A DNA stretch of 64,000 nucleotides from Bacillus sp. ISL-41 (lineage in GTDB: Bacteria; Bacillota; Bacilli; Bacillales; Cytobacillaceae): assembly GCF_018613235.1 (NCBI RefSeq), contig NZ_JAGGQP010000014.1, positions 16,676 to 80,675 on the forward strand, in the 5' to 3' direction. The translations under genes and the position numbers were made by a program. The notes under the pieces were generated by a model. The model was not told where the DNA came from. It saw only the letters and a program-made list of their open reading frames with translations, and did not search any database. Of this stretch, positions 8,703 to 18,104 are shown piece by piece (position 1 is the stretch's first letter; each line of letters begins with the position of its first letter).

Positions 8703-8731
8703 TTGCACTTTTTTTCTTTTTTTGTTAATAT
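8703..8731 (+). promoter_or_regulatory. SigA-type promoter of the MarR gene
   Basis: TTGCAC, 17 bases, TAATAT. The start of transcription would fall about 8738, within or just before an inverted repeat. Confidence 0.75.
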
Positions 8732-8741
8732 CGTTTCATAG

Positions 8742-8761
8742 CTAACGATTCAGAAAGTTAG
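8742..8761. promoter_or_regulatory. Possible MarR autoregulatory operator
   Basis: CTAAC, 10 bases, GTTAG. It lies at the expected transcription start and overlaps the ribosome site of the MarR gene, a good position for autorepression. Inferred from position only. Confidence 0.4.
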
Positions 8762-8772
8762 GAGGGAAAAAT

Positions 8773-9285
8773 ATTCATTCATTTAACGACGAAGGAGCAT
8801 TACTCCCTGAAGAAATTGATACAATTAAACGCTTAACTAATAGCCCGATTCATTCCCTAAATCTAGACGCGATTTCGGTTGTTACCAATATTTACAGAGT
8901 AGCACAGGGATTGAGAAATAAAATGGAGCAGGGTGTATTATCGCAATACGGATTATCCTGGACTGCATTCTCAATGCTTTATGATTTGTGGATCTGGGAA
9001 TCAGTTGAGACAAAAAAATTGGCTGAGTCCGCTGGGGTTTCAAAAGCGACAATAAGCAACATAACCAAAACTCTTGAAAAAAAAGAGTTATGTTTTAGAA
9101 AGGTGGATAAAAGAGACAGAAGGATTACCTCTGTTTCTCTTACCGAAAAGGGCAAGCAAGTAATGGAGGAGATTTATCCACAGTTTCATACCGGAGAAGT
9201 CCAATTGGTTTCAGTATTATCTGTTGAAGAACAGAAAAACCTTTCTAGAGTACTTAGAAGGGTAATAATTGATAATGATTTTTAG
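8773..9285 (+). CDS. MarR family regulator, YwaE-like, apparent ATT start
   Basis: About 170 residues. The MarR winged helix is clear: WTAFSMLYDLWIWE, then KLAESAGVSKATISNITKTL (recognition helix), then KVDKRDRRITSVSLTEKG (the wing). The frame is open and conserved-looking well before the first ATG/GTG/TTG choices at 8911 and later. A GGAGGG site at 8761-8766 points at an in-frame ATT at 8773, seven bases on; ATT is a known rare start, as in infC. In B. subtilis, ywaE lies beside tyrZ as here, and the product controls tyrosine-related genes. Confidence 0.8.
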   Translation: MHSFNDEGALLPEEIDTIKRLTNSPIHSLNLDAISVVTNIYRVAQGLRNKMEQGVLSQYGLSWTAFSMLYDLWIWESVETKKLAESAGVSKATISNITKTLEKKELCFRKVDKRDRRITSVSLTEKGKQVMEEIYPQFHTGEVQLVSVLSVEEQKNLSRVLRRVIIDNDF

Positions 9286-9304
9286 AAAACAACTTAATGA
9301 TTAA

Positions 9305-9545
9305 AATGCGATGATGGGAAACCCAGTAGTTGTTATCTCCCTGTAAACAGAGAGTCGATGGTTGGTGCAAATCGACACACAGATAAGAGCGAATTACATT
9401 CCTGGAGCTTTCTTTGCTAGGTCGAGTTATGCAAAGAACGGACGAGCCGTTATTCGAAGAGTGGAAGGAAGTATTCCTTCAATTAGGGTGGTACCGCGTG
9501 CAAAAGTTAAACCACGTCCCTTTTTTTAGGGACGTGGTTTTTGTA
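9305..9545 (+). ncRNA. T-box leader (tyrosine) of tyrZ
   Basis: The T-box sequence GGGTGGTACCGCG lies at 9486-9498. Upstream stem-loops include a specifier region around 9389 (GCGAATTACATT) offering TAC, a tyrosine codon. Downstream, CCACGTCCCT and AGGGACGTGG flank a T-rich loop and are followed by TTTTTG, the competing terminator at about 9512-9543. Uncharged tRNA-Tyr would stabilise the antiterminator and switch on tyrZ. Confidence 0.95.
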
Positions 9546-9569
9546 TTTTAAAATTTGGAGGAATTAGCG

Positions 9570-10814
9570 ATGAATGAGGTAATGAACCAACTTAACGCAG
9601 AACAATTTGCTGAAGTAAAAAGGCAAATGAACATCTACTCACAAGGTGTACAGGACATTATTCCCCTTGAAGAGTTAGAACTAAAAGTAGCCAAGTCGAT
9701 TCTGCAAAATAGACCATTAAAAATTAAACTAGGTTTGGACCCTTCTGCTCCAGATGTTCATCTCGGACATACCGTGGTCCTTAACAAAATGAGACAGTTT
9801 CAAGAAAATGGACATATCATACAACTAATAATTGGGGATTTTACAGGAAAAATCGGGGATCCGACAGGGAAATCGGTCGCAAGAAAGCAATTGACAGAAG
9901 AAGAAGTGAAGCATAACGCCAAAACATACTTTGAGCAATTTGCAAAAGTTATCGATATGGAAAAAGTTGAATTGCATTACAACTCTAAATGGTTGTCTGA
10001 ACTAAATTTTGAGGATGTAATTCAATTGGCCGGCAAGATCACCGTGGCAAGACTATTGGAAAGGGACGATTTTGAAGAACGCATTGCATTCGGTAAACCA
10101 ATCTCACTCCACGAATTCTTCTACCCACTTATGCAAGGCTATGATTCTGTTGTACTGGAATCCGATATTGAACTTGGAGGGACCGATCAGCATTTTAATA
10201 TTCTGATGGGAAGACACTTTCAGGAGAAGTTTGGAAAGGAAAAGCAAATCGCATTGCTAATGCCACTACTTGAAGGTCTTGATGGTGCCGAAAAGATGTC
10301 TAAATCCAAGAAAAACTACATTGGCATTGATGAGAGCCCACAGGAAATGTACGGGAAAGCAATGTCCATTCCCGATGAGTTAATGACTAAATACTTTGAA
10401 TTAGTAACGGATCTTACACCTAAAGAAATTCAAACCATTAAGAAACAGTTAGAAACAGGGGAACTTCATCCAAGGGATGCCAAAATGCTTCTTGGTAAGA
10501 CAATTGTAAGAATGTACCACGGTATTGAAGCGGCAGAGCGGGCAGAAAATCATTTTATCTCTGTCTTTCAAAAAGGTTCTTTGCCTGATGATATTCCTGT
10601 TATAGAATGGGATGGAGATAAGGAGATATCAATCATTGACCTATTAGTTGGTTTGAAATTGTTATCGTCCAAGAGCGAAGCACGAAGGATGATAGATAAT
10701 AAAGGCGTAAAAGTAAATGGGGAACAAGTGGGTAATCACCAATTAACCCTTATTGTTACCGATGGGTTAATTATACAGGTAGGAAAACGGAAATTTATTA
10801 AATTGAAAGTTTAG
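9570..10814 (+). CDS. tyrZ: Tyrosyl-tRNA synthetase, TyrZ type
   Basis: The ATG at 9570 has GGAGG 8 bases upstream. About 414 residues. This is class I synthetase layout: [17 protein letters not shown] carries the HIGH motif (about residue 64), KMSKS lies at residue 242, and a C-terminal S4-like RNA-binding domain ([17 protein letters not shown]) closes the protein. The spacing and the HLGHTVV wording fit TyrZ (the TyrRS2 branch) rather than the shorter-linker TyrS of B. subtilis. Controlled by the T-box in front. It charges tRNA-Tyr in the cytoplasm. Confidence 0.92.
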   Translation: MNEVMNQLNAEQFAEVKRQMNIYSQGVQDIIPLEELELKVAKSILQNRPLKIKLGLDPSAPDVHLGHTVVLNKMRQFQENGHIIQLIIGDFTGKIGDPTGKSVARKQLTEEEVKHNAKTYFEQFAKVIDMEKVELHYNSKWLSELNFEDVIQLAGKITVARLLERDDFEERIAFGKPISLHEFFYPLMQGYDSVVLESDIELGGTDQHFNILMGRHFQEKFGKEKQIALLMPLLEGLDGAEKMSKSKKNYIGIDESPQEMYGKAMSIPDELMTKYFELVTDLTPKEIQTIKKQLETGELHPRDAKMLLGKTIVRMYHGIEAAERAENHFISVFQKGSLPDDIPVIEWDGDKEISIIDLLVGLKLLSSKSEARRMIDNKGVKVNGEQVGNHQLTLIVTDGLIIQVGKRKFIKLKV

Positions 10815-10838
10815 ATATAAGTTAATTTGCATACAAAG

Positions 10839-10876
10839 AAGCTCAGAGCTAGTAAAAGCCCTGAGTTTTCTTTTGT
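10839..10876 (+). terminator. Terminator of tyrZ
   Basis: AGCTCAGAGCT with AGCCCTGAGTT around a 6-base loop, followed by TTCTTTTG. Confidence 0.7.
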
Positions 10877-10991
10877 GTGGTGTAATACATCCTAGCATTC
10901 ATTTATCATATGTTCTCTAGAAAACAATTGCTCTCCAAGGGTGAAAGTAAACCTCAAACTTCAACCCTTTAATCTTCCGCTTAAAACATTC

Positions 10992-11429
10992 TTAATCATT
11001 TGAGTGAAGTTCACACTCAAATTCCTTTATCCACTTAAAATCTAAGGGAGCATTCACTACTTCGTAAATTCGTGTTGAGGCAACCACGTCATGGTCGAAG
11101 ATGAAGATCTCGAATTCTCCATTTTTGTATACTATGCGCAGGGTAAACTGTTCGCTAGGATTTTCAGAGGACCATCCCTCTTTCATCGTTAGTCTTACTT
11201 TATATTGATTTAAAAAATCAGCAAGTTTATTCTTTTGGTCTTCACTAATTTTGGGAATTTTAATCTCAATCCCTTCGTTTTCTCTTTCACTTTCAACTGT
11301 TGTCAAAAAGATGCGATCGACTTGATCAATATTAACGACGTCACCTAAGTCTTGTACTCGGTATATATAGAAGATAAAAGAGATAGCAATGCCTAGGATC
11401 ATCGCAGAAACTAGTACATATTTCTTCAT
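10992..11429 (-). CDS. Membrane-anchored hypothetical protein, 145 aa
   Basis: The ATG at 11429 has CTGGGGGTA just upstream on the minus strand. An N-terminal hydrophobic segment (about residues 4-22) looks like an uncleaved anchor without a lipobox. The outside part has IKIPKISEDQKNKLADFLNQ followed by beta strands (FTLRIVYKNGEFEIFIFD). I do not recognise the family. It is convergent with tyrZ and stands alone. Confidence 0.6.
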   Translation of the reverse strand: MKKYVLVSAMILGIAISFIFYIYRVQDLGDVVNIDQVDRIFLTTVESERENEGIEIKIPKISEDQKNKLADFLNQYKVRLTMKEGWSSENPSEQFTLRIVYKNGEFEIFIFDHDVVASTRIYEVVNAPLDFKWIKEFECELHSND

Positions 11430-11632
11430 TACCCCCAGCTTAACAATTTAAAGTCTGGAAAAAATTGATTATTACAATATCCATTTCTCTACCAAATCCA
11501 AAAGTCCTGCTTTCACTATATTGCTTTCAATCCTGAAAATTTCGCGAGTAGCAAAAAAGTTATTGTAAAAAGGAAAAGGGTATCTAACTTATAAGAAAGC
11601 TTCCCAATAAAAAACAGAAAGGATAATGTGCA

Positions 11633-12541
11633 GTGGCTATAGCGAGAGATTTCTTCATGGCGTTGTCAAAAAATCAGTTATTAAATGCTAGTGCAAAAAA
11701 ATGGGGATTCAAACTTGGAGCGGGAAAGGTTGTTGCAGGAACTGACACTGATGGGATGATCCAATCAGTGAAGAATTTAAACTCTCATGGTATTAGTGCA
11801 ACAGTAGACCATCTAGGTGAATTTGTTCGTTGCGAGCATGAAGCAATAGAAGCCAAAGAGAATGTCCTTAAAACACTGCAAGCCATTAAACAATCAAATG
11901 TAGACGCACATTTATCAATTAAATTAACACAACTGGGATTAGATGTTGATCAAGACTTTTGCCTGAAAAATATCCAGGATATAATGAAAGCAGCAAAAGA
12001 ATACGGAGTATTTGTAAATATTGATATGGAAGATTACAGTCATCTCCTAATGACGTTTGATATATTAGATGAGTTGCGATACGAATACGACAACATCGGA
12101 ACCGTAATTCAGGCATACCTTTACCGCTCAGAAAACGATCTTGAAAGATTGAAGCATGTGAGATTGCGACTCGTAAAAGGTGCATATAAGGAAAATGATC
12201 AAGTCTCTCTGCAAAAAAAGGAAGAAATTGATGCCAACTACTTGAAACTGATCAAGAAACGACTGCAACACCCGGGCTTCACATCGATCGCTACACATGA
12301 TCACAATATTATAAATGAAGTAAAACAATTTGTGATCGAGAACAATATTCCGATAGATAAATTTGAATTCCAAATGCTATATGGCTTCCGAACAGATATG
12401 CAGCATGAACTAGTAAAAGAAGGATATTCCTTCTGTACCTATGTACCATTTGGAAATGACTGGTATGGGTATTTTATGAGAAGATTAGCAGAACGCCCGA
12501 AAAATTTAAACCTAGTTTTGAAGAGTTTAGTGGCAAAATGA
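11633..12541 (+). CDS. Proline dehydrogenase
   Basis: About 302 residues, the length of the monofunctional Bacillus enzymes PutB/FadM. The GTG at 11633 follows GAAAGGATAATG. Visible signs of the FAD-dependent TIM barrel are VDHLGEFV, the lysine strand HLSIKLTQLGLDVD, VNIDMEDYSH, QAYLYR, RLVKGAYKE and the C-terminal FGNDWYGYFMRRLAERPKN, whose RRxxERP residues bind substrate. The enzyme oxidises proline to pyrroline-5-carboxylate at the membrane and passes electrons to quinone. The usual partner P5C dehydrogenase is not beside it here. Confidence 0.92.
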   Translation: MAIARDFFMALSKNQLLNASAKKWGFKLGAGKVVAGTDTDGMIQSVKNLNSHGISATVDHLGEFVRCEHEAIEAKENVLKTLQAIKQSNVDAHLSIKLTQLGLDVDQDFCLKNIQDIMKAAKEYGVFVNIDMEDYSHLLMTFDILDELRYEYDNIGTVIQAYLYRSENDLERLKHVRLRLVKGAYKENDQVSLQKKEEIDANYLKLIKKRLQHPGFTSIATHDHNIINEVKQFVIENNIPIDKFEFQMLYGFRTDMQHELVKEGYSFCTYVPFGNDWYGYFMRRLAERPKNLNLVLKSLVAK

Positions 12542-12710
12542 TCTGCTTGGGGGTTTAAGAGAAAGATTGGGAGAAGCAGCAGGACGTATCCTCTGGATGC
12601 ACCTAGTTTGGCTATGTAAATCTTCTATAGAAAATGGTAAGGTAGTCCTGTTGTTATTCCGTTTGGGAGCATTAGGTACGTCCCTTTGCTCCCGTTGAAA
12701 GAGGTGCATT

Positions 12711-13574
12711 ATGAGTAATATTAAATCGGCTATTGAAACGATGAAATATCGTCAATCTATTAGAACATATGATACAAAGAAGCTTTCCGAAACTGATTAC
12801 AAAAGGATTATAGAATACATAGCTAATGAAGACAATTTAATAGGACCTTTTGGCAATAAAGGCCGAATAGAGCTTATTCAGATTACCAACAATGTATCAG
12901 AAAAAGGAATCAAGCTTGGAACTTATGGATTTATTAAAAATCCGCAGGTCTATCTGGTCGGTCTGTGTGAAAATAAGAAATACTCCTTGCTGGAATTCGC
13001 TTATACATTTCATAAGCTGGTGATTTATTTGACAGGTCTTGGATTGGGAACATGCTGGATGGGCGGCACCTTCAGCAGGAATTCCTTTGAACGAGAAATT
13101 CAGCTTGCAGAAGGAGAGTTTATTCCATGTATTACGCCATCGGGCTATCCTCAACAAAAGCAAAGAGTATTTGATAAAGCGCTTCGTTATGTGGTGAAAG
13201 CCGATAATAAAAAACCGTGGGATCAGTTGTTTTTTGACGGATGTTTTACAGATCCGCTCGGAAAGGAGCATGCAACACATTTTGAGATTCCCATCGAGAT
13301 GGTGAGGCTGGGGCCTTCTGCATCTAACAAACAGCCATGGAGACTGGTTTTGTCGGAGGATCGGCAAAAGTGCCATTTTTATATTGAACATACCCCCAAT
13401 TACAGTACAAGGCTAGGATATGATATGCAAATACTCGATATTGGCATTGCTATGGCTCAGTTTGAGTTAGCATGCGATGAACTGGAAATTAAGGGTCGCT
13501 GGGAAGTTGCAGACCCAGGATTAGAGCTCCCGAAAAGTCTGACAGAGTATATGGTTAGCTGGACACTGGATTAG
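12711..13574 (+). CDS. Nitroreductase-family protein (TM1586-type)
   Basis: About 287 residues. The ATG at 12711 follows GAAAGAGGTGC. It opens with the nitroreductase signature MKYRQSIRTYD, has the FMN-fold segment LVIYLTGLGLGTCWMGG, and continues with a second half containing EIPIEMVRLGPSASNKQPW (the family's FMN phosphate/ribityl-binding P-S-A-x-N-x-Q-P-W). This double-length layout matches the putative TM1586-like nitroreductase domain, longer than classic NfsA/NfsB. It is likely a flavin reductase; the substrate is unknown. Monocistronic. Confidence 0.85.
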   Translation: MSNIKSAIETMKYRQSIRTYDTKKLSETDYKRIIEYIANEDNLIGPFGNKGRIELIQITNNVSEKGIKLGTYGFIKNPQVYLVGLCENKKYSLLEFAYTFHKLVIYLTGLGLGTCWMGGTFSRNSFEREIQLAEGEFIPCITPSGYPQQKQRVFDKALRYVVKADNKKPWDQLFFDGCFTDPLGKEHATHFEIPIEMVRLGPSASNKQPWRLVLSEDRQKCHFYIEHTPNYSTRLGYDMQILDIGIAMAQFELACDELEIKGRWEVADPGLELPKSLTEYMVSWTLD

Positions 13575-13962
13575 GTTGGTTGAATCGAAGGATTTATCTT
13601 GGCAAGTTATGTGTTTAAGTGGGAATAGGGCAGTGAGCTGGTGAATGCAGCTAGGATAGTGGAAAAGGATTATTTATCTATTTGATCTAATGAAAACTAA
13701 ATTAATATTTGTTGGATACACACTCTGAAGCCGTTGCGAAAACTACACTAACATAAATATTTCAGCCTTATCTTTTGGGGATAAGGCTTTTTTGTTCTTG
13801 ATTTCATCAATTTTTGTGTATTGATTCGCGAATTTCCCCTAAAGAATTTAATGAAATTTAATACTATACACTTCTGACAAAGTATCATCTGAAATAAAGT
13901 ATAATCGGAATTACTATTATCAATGGGTTTACAGCGTTAATCTATGTTAACATTTTGAGATA
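13575..13962. other. Intergenic, terminator only
   Basis: Apart from the terminator at 13764 I see no coding signal. It is AT-rich with scattered TATAAT-like words near 13880-13915 that may serve the nuclease gene. Confidence 0.4.
13764..13795 (+). terminator. Strong terminator
   Basis: AGCCTTATC, a short loop, GATAAGGCT, then TTTTTTG. It lies about 190 bases after the nitroreductase stop. Confidence 0.8.
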
Positions 13963-14619
13963 ATGAACAATATGAAACTATTATACGAGAGCCCTAAAAT
14001 GAAAAATAAAATGAACTTATTAATCGTCATTTTTACGACCATCTTTATGGTTGGTTGTACAAGCGTAGAAGATACAACCATTAAGGATAGAGAAAAAGAT
14101 CCACAGGAAGCAACTACAGTTAACACAAATAAAAATAGTAAAAAAGAAGAAACTACGGTTGTCGATGAACCAGTAGCAGAGGAAAAACAAACCCAATCAA
14201 CTAATGAACTGTTCTCAGGATACAAGCTTATTGAAGTTGATGGTGGCGATTTGTCTGGTTATCGTGAACCTTACGTCGTAGTTGACATTGGTTATGGAGA
14301 CCGGGAATATTGGGCATTTACCAATGAATACGGGCAACTAGTACGCGTCATTGCTGACGAAATCATTCTACAAGATGACCGGAACGAACCTGTATTACCT
14401 TCTGGCAGATACTACTCTGATGAAGCAAAGGTTCCCGGTGTCGTAAGTGACGTTTTAGATGAAGGACATGTTATTGCTGATTCTCTCGGAGGGGTATCGA
14501 ATGCGTATAATATTACCCCACAAGATAGCACACTCAACCGACATGGTGATCAAGAATATATGGAAGACGTGATCCGAAGCGCTGGCGGAGCCACTATTAA
14601 AGAGAGAACTAGCAGTTAA
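13963..14619 (+). pseudogene. Secreted DNA/RNA non-specific endonuclease lipoprotein, 3' truncated
   Basis: The likely start is the ATG at 13999 (MKNKMNLLIV), the longest frame starting at 13963. A lipobox (MVGC) is followed by a long Thr/Lys/Glu-rich linker and then a conserved block GYREPYVVVDIGYGDREYW and the nuclease core DEGHVIADSLGG...SNAYNITPQDSTLNRHGDQ. The catalytic His (DEGH), and the Asn and His that serve metal binding in this fold, are present. Related Bacillus proteins continue for about 50 more residues after RSAGG; here the frame turns into IKERTSS and stops. The loss falls where the AT-rich defence island begins. Confidence 0.65.
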
Positions 14620-14951
14620 AACGCTAAGTAGAAGAGCATTTGATCAGTCAAATGGGAGAGCATCCAACAGTTTGATCCATTTTTAGTTGGCACAAGAAAT
14701 TTATTGATTTGATAAAGAACAGACTAGGCTAGACCAGAGACCATCTTAACCCATAATAACTTAGGTAAAATTAGACAGAAAATCAAATGTTGATGAACTG
14801 TGCGCATAAATAGATTAAATATAAATGTTAATAGTAAAATATCCTTTATGTATTTTAGATATTTCATTATAATAATATTATTGACATATACTACAGAATG
14901 TATGTTCTGTTATAATATTTATTAATGAAGAATCGTAGGGAGTGAAATAAA
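14620..14951. other. AT-rich junction upstream of the methyltransferase operon
   Basis: No coding signal seen. It holds the island's left boundary and, at 14881-14916, the probable promoter and operator of the methyltransferase operon. Confidence 0.4.
14881..14916 (+). promoter_or_regulatory. Promoter region with LexA-like inverted repeat
   Basis: TATAAT at 14911 with a TTGACA at 14881, which is too far (24 bases) to be its ideal -35. Between them lies ACAGAA, 6 bases, TTCTGT (14893-14910). The core GAATGTATGTTC fits the Bacillus SOS box GAAC-N4-GTTC with one mismatch, a variant also seen in the B. subtilis recA box. It overlaps the polymerase site, so repression is plausible. Confidence 0.45.
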
Positions 14952-16031
14952 GTGGGAAATATAAAACCTACAGTTATTGATATGTTTTCTGGTTGCGGAG
15001 GATTATCACGAGGCTTTATGGATGCAGGTTATGAAGTGTTGCTTGGAGTTGATAATGAAGCTATAGCGCTAAAAACATTTAAAGAAAACCATGGGCATGC
15101 TGAAATATTACAGGCAGATCTGTTTGATCCAGCAACAATACATCAAATGCAAAATATTATCGGAGACCGAAAAGTTGATCTTATCGTTGGCGGACCTCCT
15201 TGCCAAGGTTTCTCATTGACTGGAACAAGAGATGAAGGTGATAAAAGAAACACACTTTTTAAATCAATGGTCGAAGCTGCTAAAGTTTTTGAACCGCAAG
15301 CATTTGTTTTAGAAAATGTACCAGGATTGGCTACATTATATAAAGGAAAAACTAGGGATGATATTATAAAAAGTTTTTCCGAGTTAGGCTATAAAGTGAA
15401 TTTCAATGTATTATTTGCTCCAGATTATGGAGTCCCCCAAATAAGAAAAAGAATATTTTTTGTGGGTATTAAGGGAGACACAGAATTCAGCTTCCCGGAA
15501 CAGACTCATTCTCCACATGAATATGTTACTTGTGGAGAAGCTATCAGCGACCTTCATGATCGGGATGATGATAAGCTTGGAGAAGAAATTGATAATTATG
15601 TGAGTGAGCCCCTGACTGACTATCAAAAATATATGAGATCCAAAACTACCATGTTATACAACCATGTAGGTACTCGTCATACAGAAGAAGTAAAAAAAGT
15701 GATTTCAATGGTGCCAGAGGGAGGAAACCATAAGGATTTACCACCGGGTGTTGGAGAAAGTAGGAAATTTAATGAAGCATGGACAAGATATCATAGTGAG
15801 AAGCCTTCTAAAACTATAGACACTGGACATAGAAACCACTTCCACTACAAGTTCAATCGAGTACCAACTGTTCGTGAGAATGCACGTTTGCAAACTTTTA
15901 CCGATGACTTTGTATTTTACGGTACAAAAACACAGCAATACAGACAAGTTGGTAATGCTGTTCCACCATTACTAGGCTTTCATATTGCCAAGAAGCTAAA
16001 ATCTTATCTGAAAATAGAGCAAGAAGTGTGA
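14952..16031 (+). CDS. Cytosine-C5 DNA methyltransferase, first of pair
   Basis: About 359 residues. The GTG at 14952 follows AGGGAGTG. All key C5-methyltransferase motifs are present in order: motif I MFSGCGGLSRGF, motif IV GGPPCQGFS with catalytic Cys84, motif VI ENV, motif VIII PQIRKRIFF, and motifs IX-X RLQTF...YRQVGNAVPP. It transfers a methyl group from S-adenosylmethionine to cytosine C5 in a set sequence that cannot be read here. The stop overlaps the next start (TGATG). Two adjacent C5 enzymes suggest an asymmetric target needing one enzyme per strand, as in LlaJI. Confidence 0.93.
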   Translation: MGNIKPTVIDMFSGCGGLSRGFMDAGYEVLLGVDNEAIALKTFKENHGHAEILQADLFDPATIHQMQNIIGDRKVDLIVGGPPCQGFSLTGTRDEGDKRNTLFKSMVEAAKVFEPQAFVLENVPGLATLYKGKTRDDIIKSFSELGYKVNFNVLFAPDYGVPQIRKRIFFVGIKGDTEFSFPEQTHSPHEYVTCGEAISDLHDRDDDKLGEEIDNYVSEPLTDYQKYMRSKTTMLYNHVGTRHTEEVKKVISMVPEGGNHKDLPPGVGESRKFNEAWTRYHSEKPSKTIDTGHRNHFHYKFNRVPTVRENARLQTFTDDFVFYGTKTQQYRQVGNAVPPLLGFHIAKKLKSYLKIEQEV

Positions 16032-17305
16032 TGGAAATGAATAAATTTAATGTAATTGATATTTTTGCCGGTTGTGGAGGATTATCAGAAGGCTTTAAAA
16101 AAACAGGGATTTTTAATCTTTTAGCAGCTGTAGAGTGGGAAAAAGCACCTGCAATGAACCTCGTAAACAGATTAAAAACTAAATCCGGCATTGAGAATGC
16201 AGAAGAGCGTGTATTAATTTTCGATATTCAAAGGACAGATGAGTTATTCTATGGTTGGGAGAATGATGAAAAGTATGGCTCAAATCAAGGATTAAATAAG
16301 CTCGTTGGCTCTGAAAATGTTGATTTGATAATCGGTGGACCACCCTGTCAGGCCTACTCAATTGCCGGACGTATAAGAGACGAACATGGAATGAAAAATG
16401 ACTATCGTAACTACCTTTTTGAAAGCTATATGAAAGTGGTAAAAAAATATAAGCCAAAAGCATTTGTATTTGAAAATGTACAAGGCATGCTGAGTGCAAA
16501 ACCAGGTGATGTGCCAGTAACAGAATTAATAAGGAAAGAAATTGAAGAAGCTGGTTATATAATTGTTGATGATTTAAAGGAACACGCATTAATAGATTTC
16601 ACTGAATATGGAGTTCCGCAAAAAAGAAGCCGAGTAATTATATTGGCACTAAATAAATCACTCTTCAAACAACCTGAGAAGGTACTTTTAGACTTTTACC
16701 ACAGAGTATTACCTATTTATAAAGAAGCAAATAAAAGAACTGTAAGAGATGCCATTGGAGACCTGCCCCCTTTATTTCCTGCAGAACAGGATATTAAGGA
16801 TAAAGGAAGAAAATACTCTCATGTCTTAAATAAAAAAAATGTATCAAATCACGAACCCCGATTTCACAGCAGGAGAGACATAGAAATCTTCACTGAATTG
16901 ACAACAGATATTGAACAAGGTTATTTTAAATATATTTCAACAGATGCTTTAAAGAAACTCTATACTGAGCGTACTGGTAAAACTTCTAATGTTCATAAAT
17001 ACTATGTATTACGCTGGGATGATCAAAGTAATACAATTCCAGCACATTTATATAAAGATGGATTAAGGCATATCCATCCCGATTCAAGGCAGGCTCGATC
17101 TATCACTGTAAGGGAAGCCGCGAGACTACAAACTTTTGATGATGATTATGAGTTTATTAGCAGTGCTGGTGAAAACTATAAAATGATTGGAAATGCTGTC
17201 CCACCAAAATTTTCAAAAAAATTGGCACTTGCCGTTGCTGAAATCCTTTCACCTGAATATGATGAGTCTGATTTACGTATTGATAGAATGTGTAATGAAA
17301 TTTAG
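16031..17305 (+). CDS. Cytosine-C5 DNA methyltransferase, second of pair
   Basis: About 424 residues from the ATG at 16031, coupled by a 1-base overlap to the gene before. Motif I IFAGCGGLSEGF, motif IV GGPPCQAYS with Cys106, motif VI FENVQGM, motif VIII PQKRSRVI, motif IX-X RLQTF and MIGNAVPP. It is longer than its neighbour between motifs VIII and IX, the target recognition region, so the two probably read different sequences. It is followed by a terminator-like hairpin at 17309, which could reduce expression of the restriction genes downstream relative to the methyltransferases. Confidence 0.93.
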   Translation: MEMNKFNVIDIFAGCGGLSEGFKKTGIFNLLAAVEWEKAPAMNLVNRLKTKSGIENAEERVLIFDIQRTDELFYGWENDEKYGSNQGLNKLVGSENVDLIIGGPPCQAYSIAGRIRDEHGMKNDYRNYLFESYMKVVKKYKPKAFVFENVQGMLSAKPGDVPVTELIRKEIEEAGYIIVDDLKEHALIDFTEYGVPQKRSRVIILALNKSLFKQPEKVLLDFYHRVLPIYKEANKRTVRDAIGDLPPLFPAEQDIKDKGRKYSHVLNKKNVSNHEPRFHSRRDIEIFTELTTDIEQGYFKYISTDALKKLYTERTGKTSNVHKYYVLRWDDQSNTIPAHLYKDGLRHIHPDSRQARSITVREAARLQTFDDDYEFISSAGENYKMIGNAVPPKFSKKLALAVAEILSPEYDESDLRIDRMCNEI

Positions 17306-17308
17306 CAT

Positions 17309-17338
17309 AGACGATCTTTTTAAGGTCGTCTTTTTTTA
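17309..17338 (+). terminator. Terminator between modification and restriction genes
   Basis: AGACGATC, a 6-7 base loop, GGTCGTCT, then seven T. Confidence 0.8.
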
Positions 17339-17389
17339 CTTATTTTGTTAAAATTGTAATTAGGGACTAAATGAGAGGAGGAAAAATAT

Positions 17390-18088
17390 ATGAGAAATAA
17401 TGAGAGTCTTTATTTTGATATATGGAGAAAAAGGGACTTCAGAAATTTACTGATGGCATATACTCAGACGGCAAATCAATTCCGAACGCAAGAAGACATG
17501 AGAATTGGTTTTGGTAAGATGCTAGACAAATATGTTGATGGCGGCAAAAAAAAGTATTCAGGTACAAAAAAACAATGGATGAGCGCATATACACTTGGAA
17601 GGGAACTAGGGGTTTTTCGACGGAAAAAGGGTGAAAGTTATGAACTATCCAGGCTTGCACGTGACTTTTTGGAAAGCAGAATCCTTGCGAGTGAGTACCT
17701 GTTAAATTACTTGTTGAATTTTAATCAATTAATTGATGGTCAGATTGTCCATCCGCTTTATGAGGTGCTCCTTGTTATTAAGACGAATGGAGGTACAGTT
17801 ACTAGAAATAACATTATAAACATACCTAATTTTAATTTATCTTCCAAAACTACTGAAAACCAACGGCAAATTATAAACATTTTCATTCATAGAATGATAG
17901 AGGCTAAAATTATAGAACCAACAACACAGAAAGAAGTGTTCAGGCTGACGTCAAGGTATAATCTTGAGAATCTGATGCAGTCTTGTTGCAAATCTGATAA
18001 ATCCCCTGAAGAGTTTGAAGAAATGACACATGAAGAATATGTTGATATGTTAAGTGTGCCCAATACTATAATTCAAGTATACAGATAA
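17390..18088 (+). CDS. Small R-M accessory protein, probable winged-helix
   Basis: About 232 residues. The ATG at 17390 follows GAGAGGAGG. No catalytic motif is seen. The protein is basic and helical, with two stretches that look like winged-helix units: residues about 60-100 (AYTLGRELGVFRRKKGESYELSR) and about 120-200 (VLLVIKTNGGTV...RMIEAKIIEPT). It is 16 bases ahead of the McrB-like gene and clearly in its operon. Candidate roles are DNA target recognition or bridging the motor to DNA. It is not homologous, as far as I can tell, to a named LlaJI subunit. Confidence 0.65.
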   Translation: MRNNESLYFDIWRKRDFRNLLMAYTQTANQFRTQEDMRIGFGKMLDKYVDGGKKKYSGTKKQWMSAYTLGRELGVFRRKKGESYELSRLARDFLESRILASEYLLNYLLNFNQLIDGQIVHPLYEVLLVIKTNGGTVTRNNIINIPNFNLSSKTTENQRQIINIFIHRMIEAKIIEPTTQKEVFRLTSRYNLENLMQSCCKSDKSPEEFEEMTHEEYVDMLSVPNTIIQVYR

Positions 18089-18104
18089 GGAGCTACGAAA
18101 AAAA

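Noticed and set aside
9305..9545. tRNA-like structure near the T-box
   Set aside because: The folds belong to the T-box leader; no acceptor stem with T-loop GTTCRAATC is present.
12897..13391. A 164-codon minus-strand frame
   Set aside because: Antisense to the nitroreductase gene, with low-complexity protein and no ribosome site.
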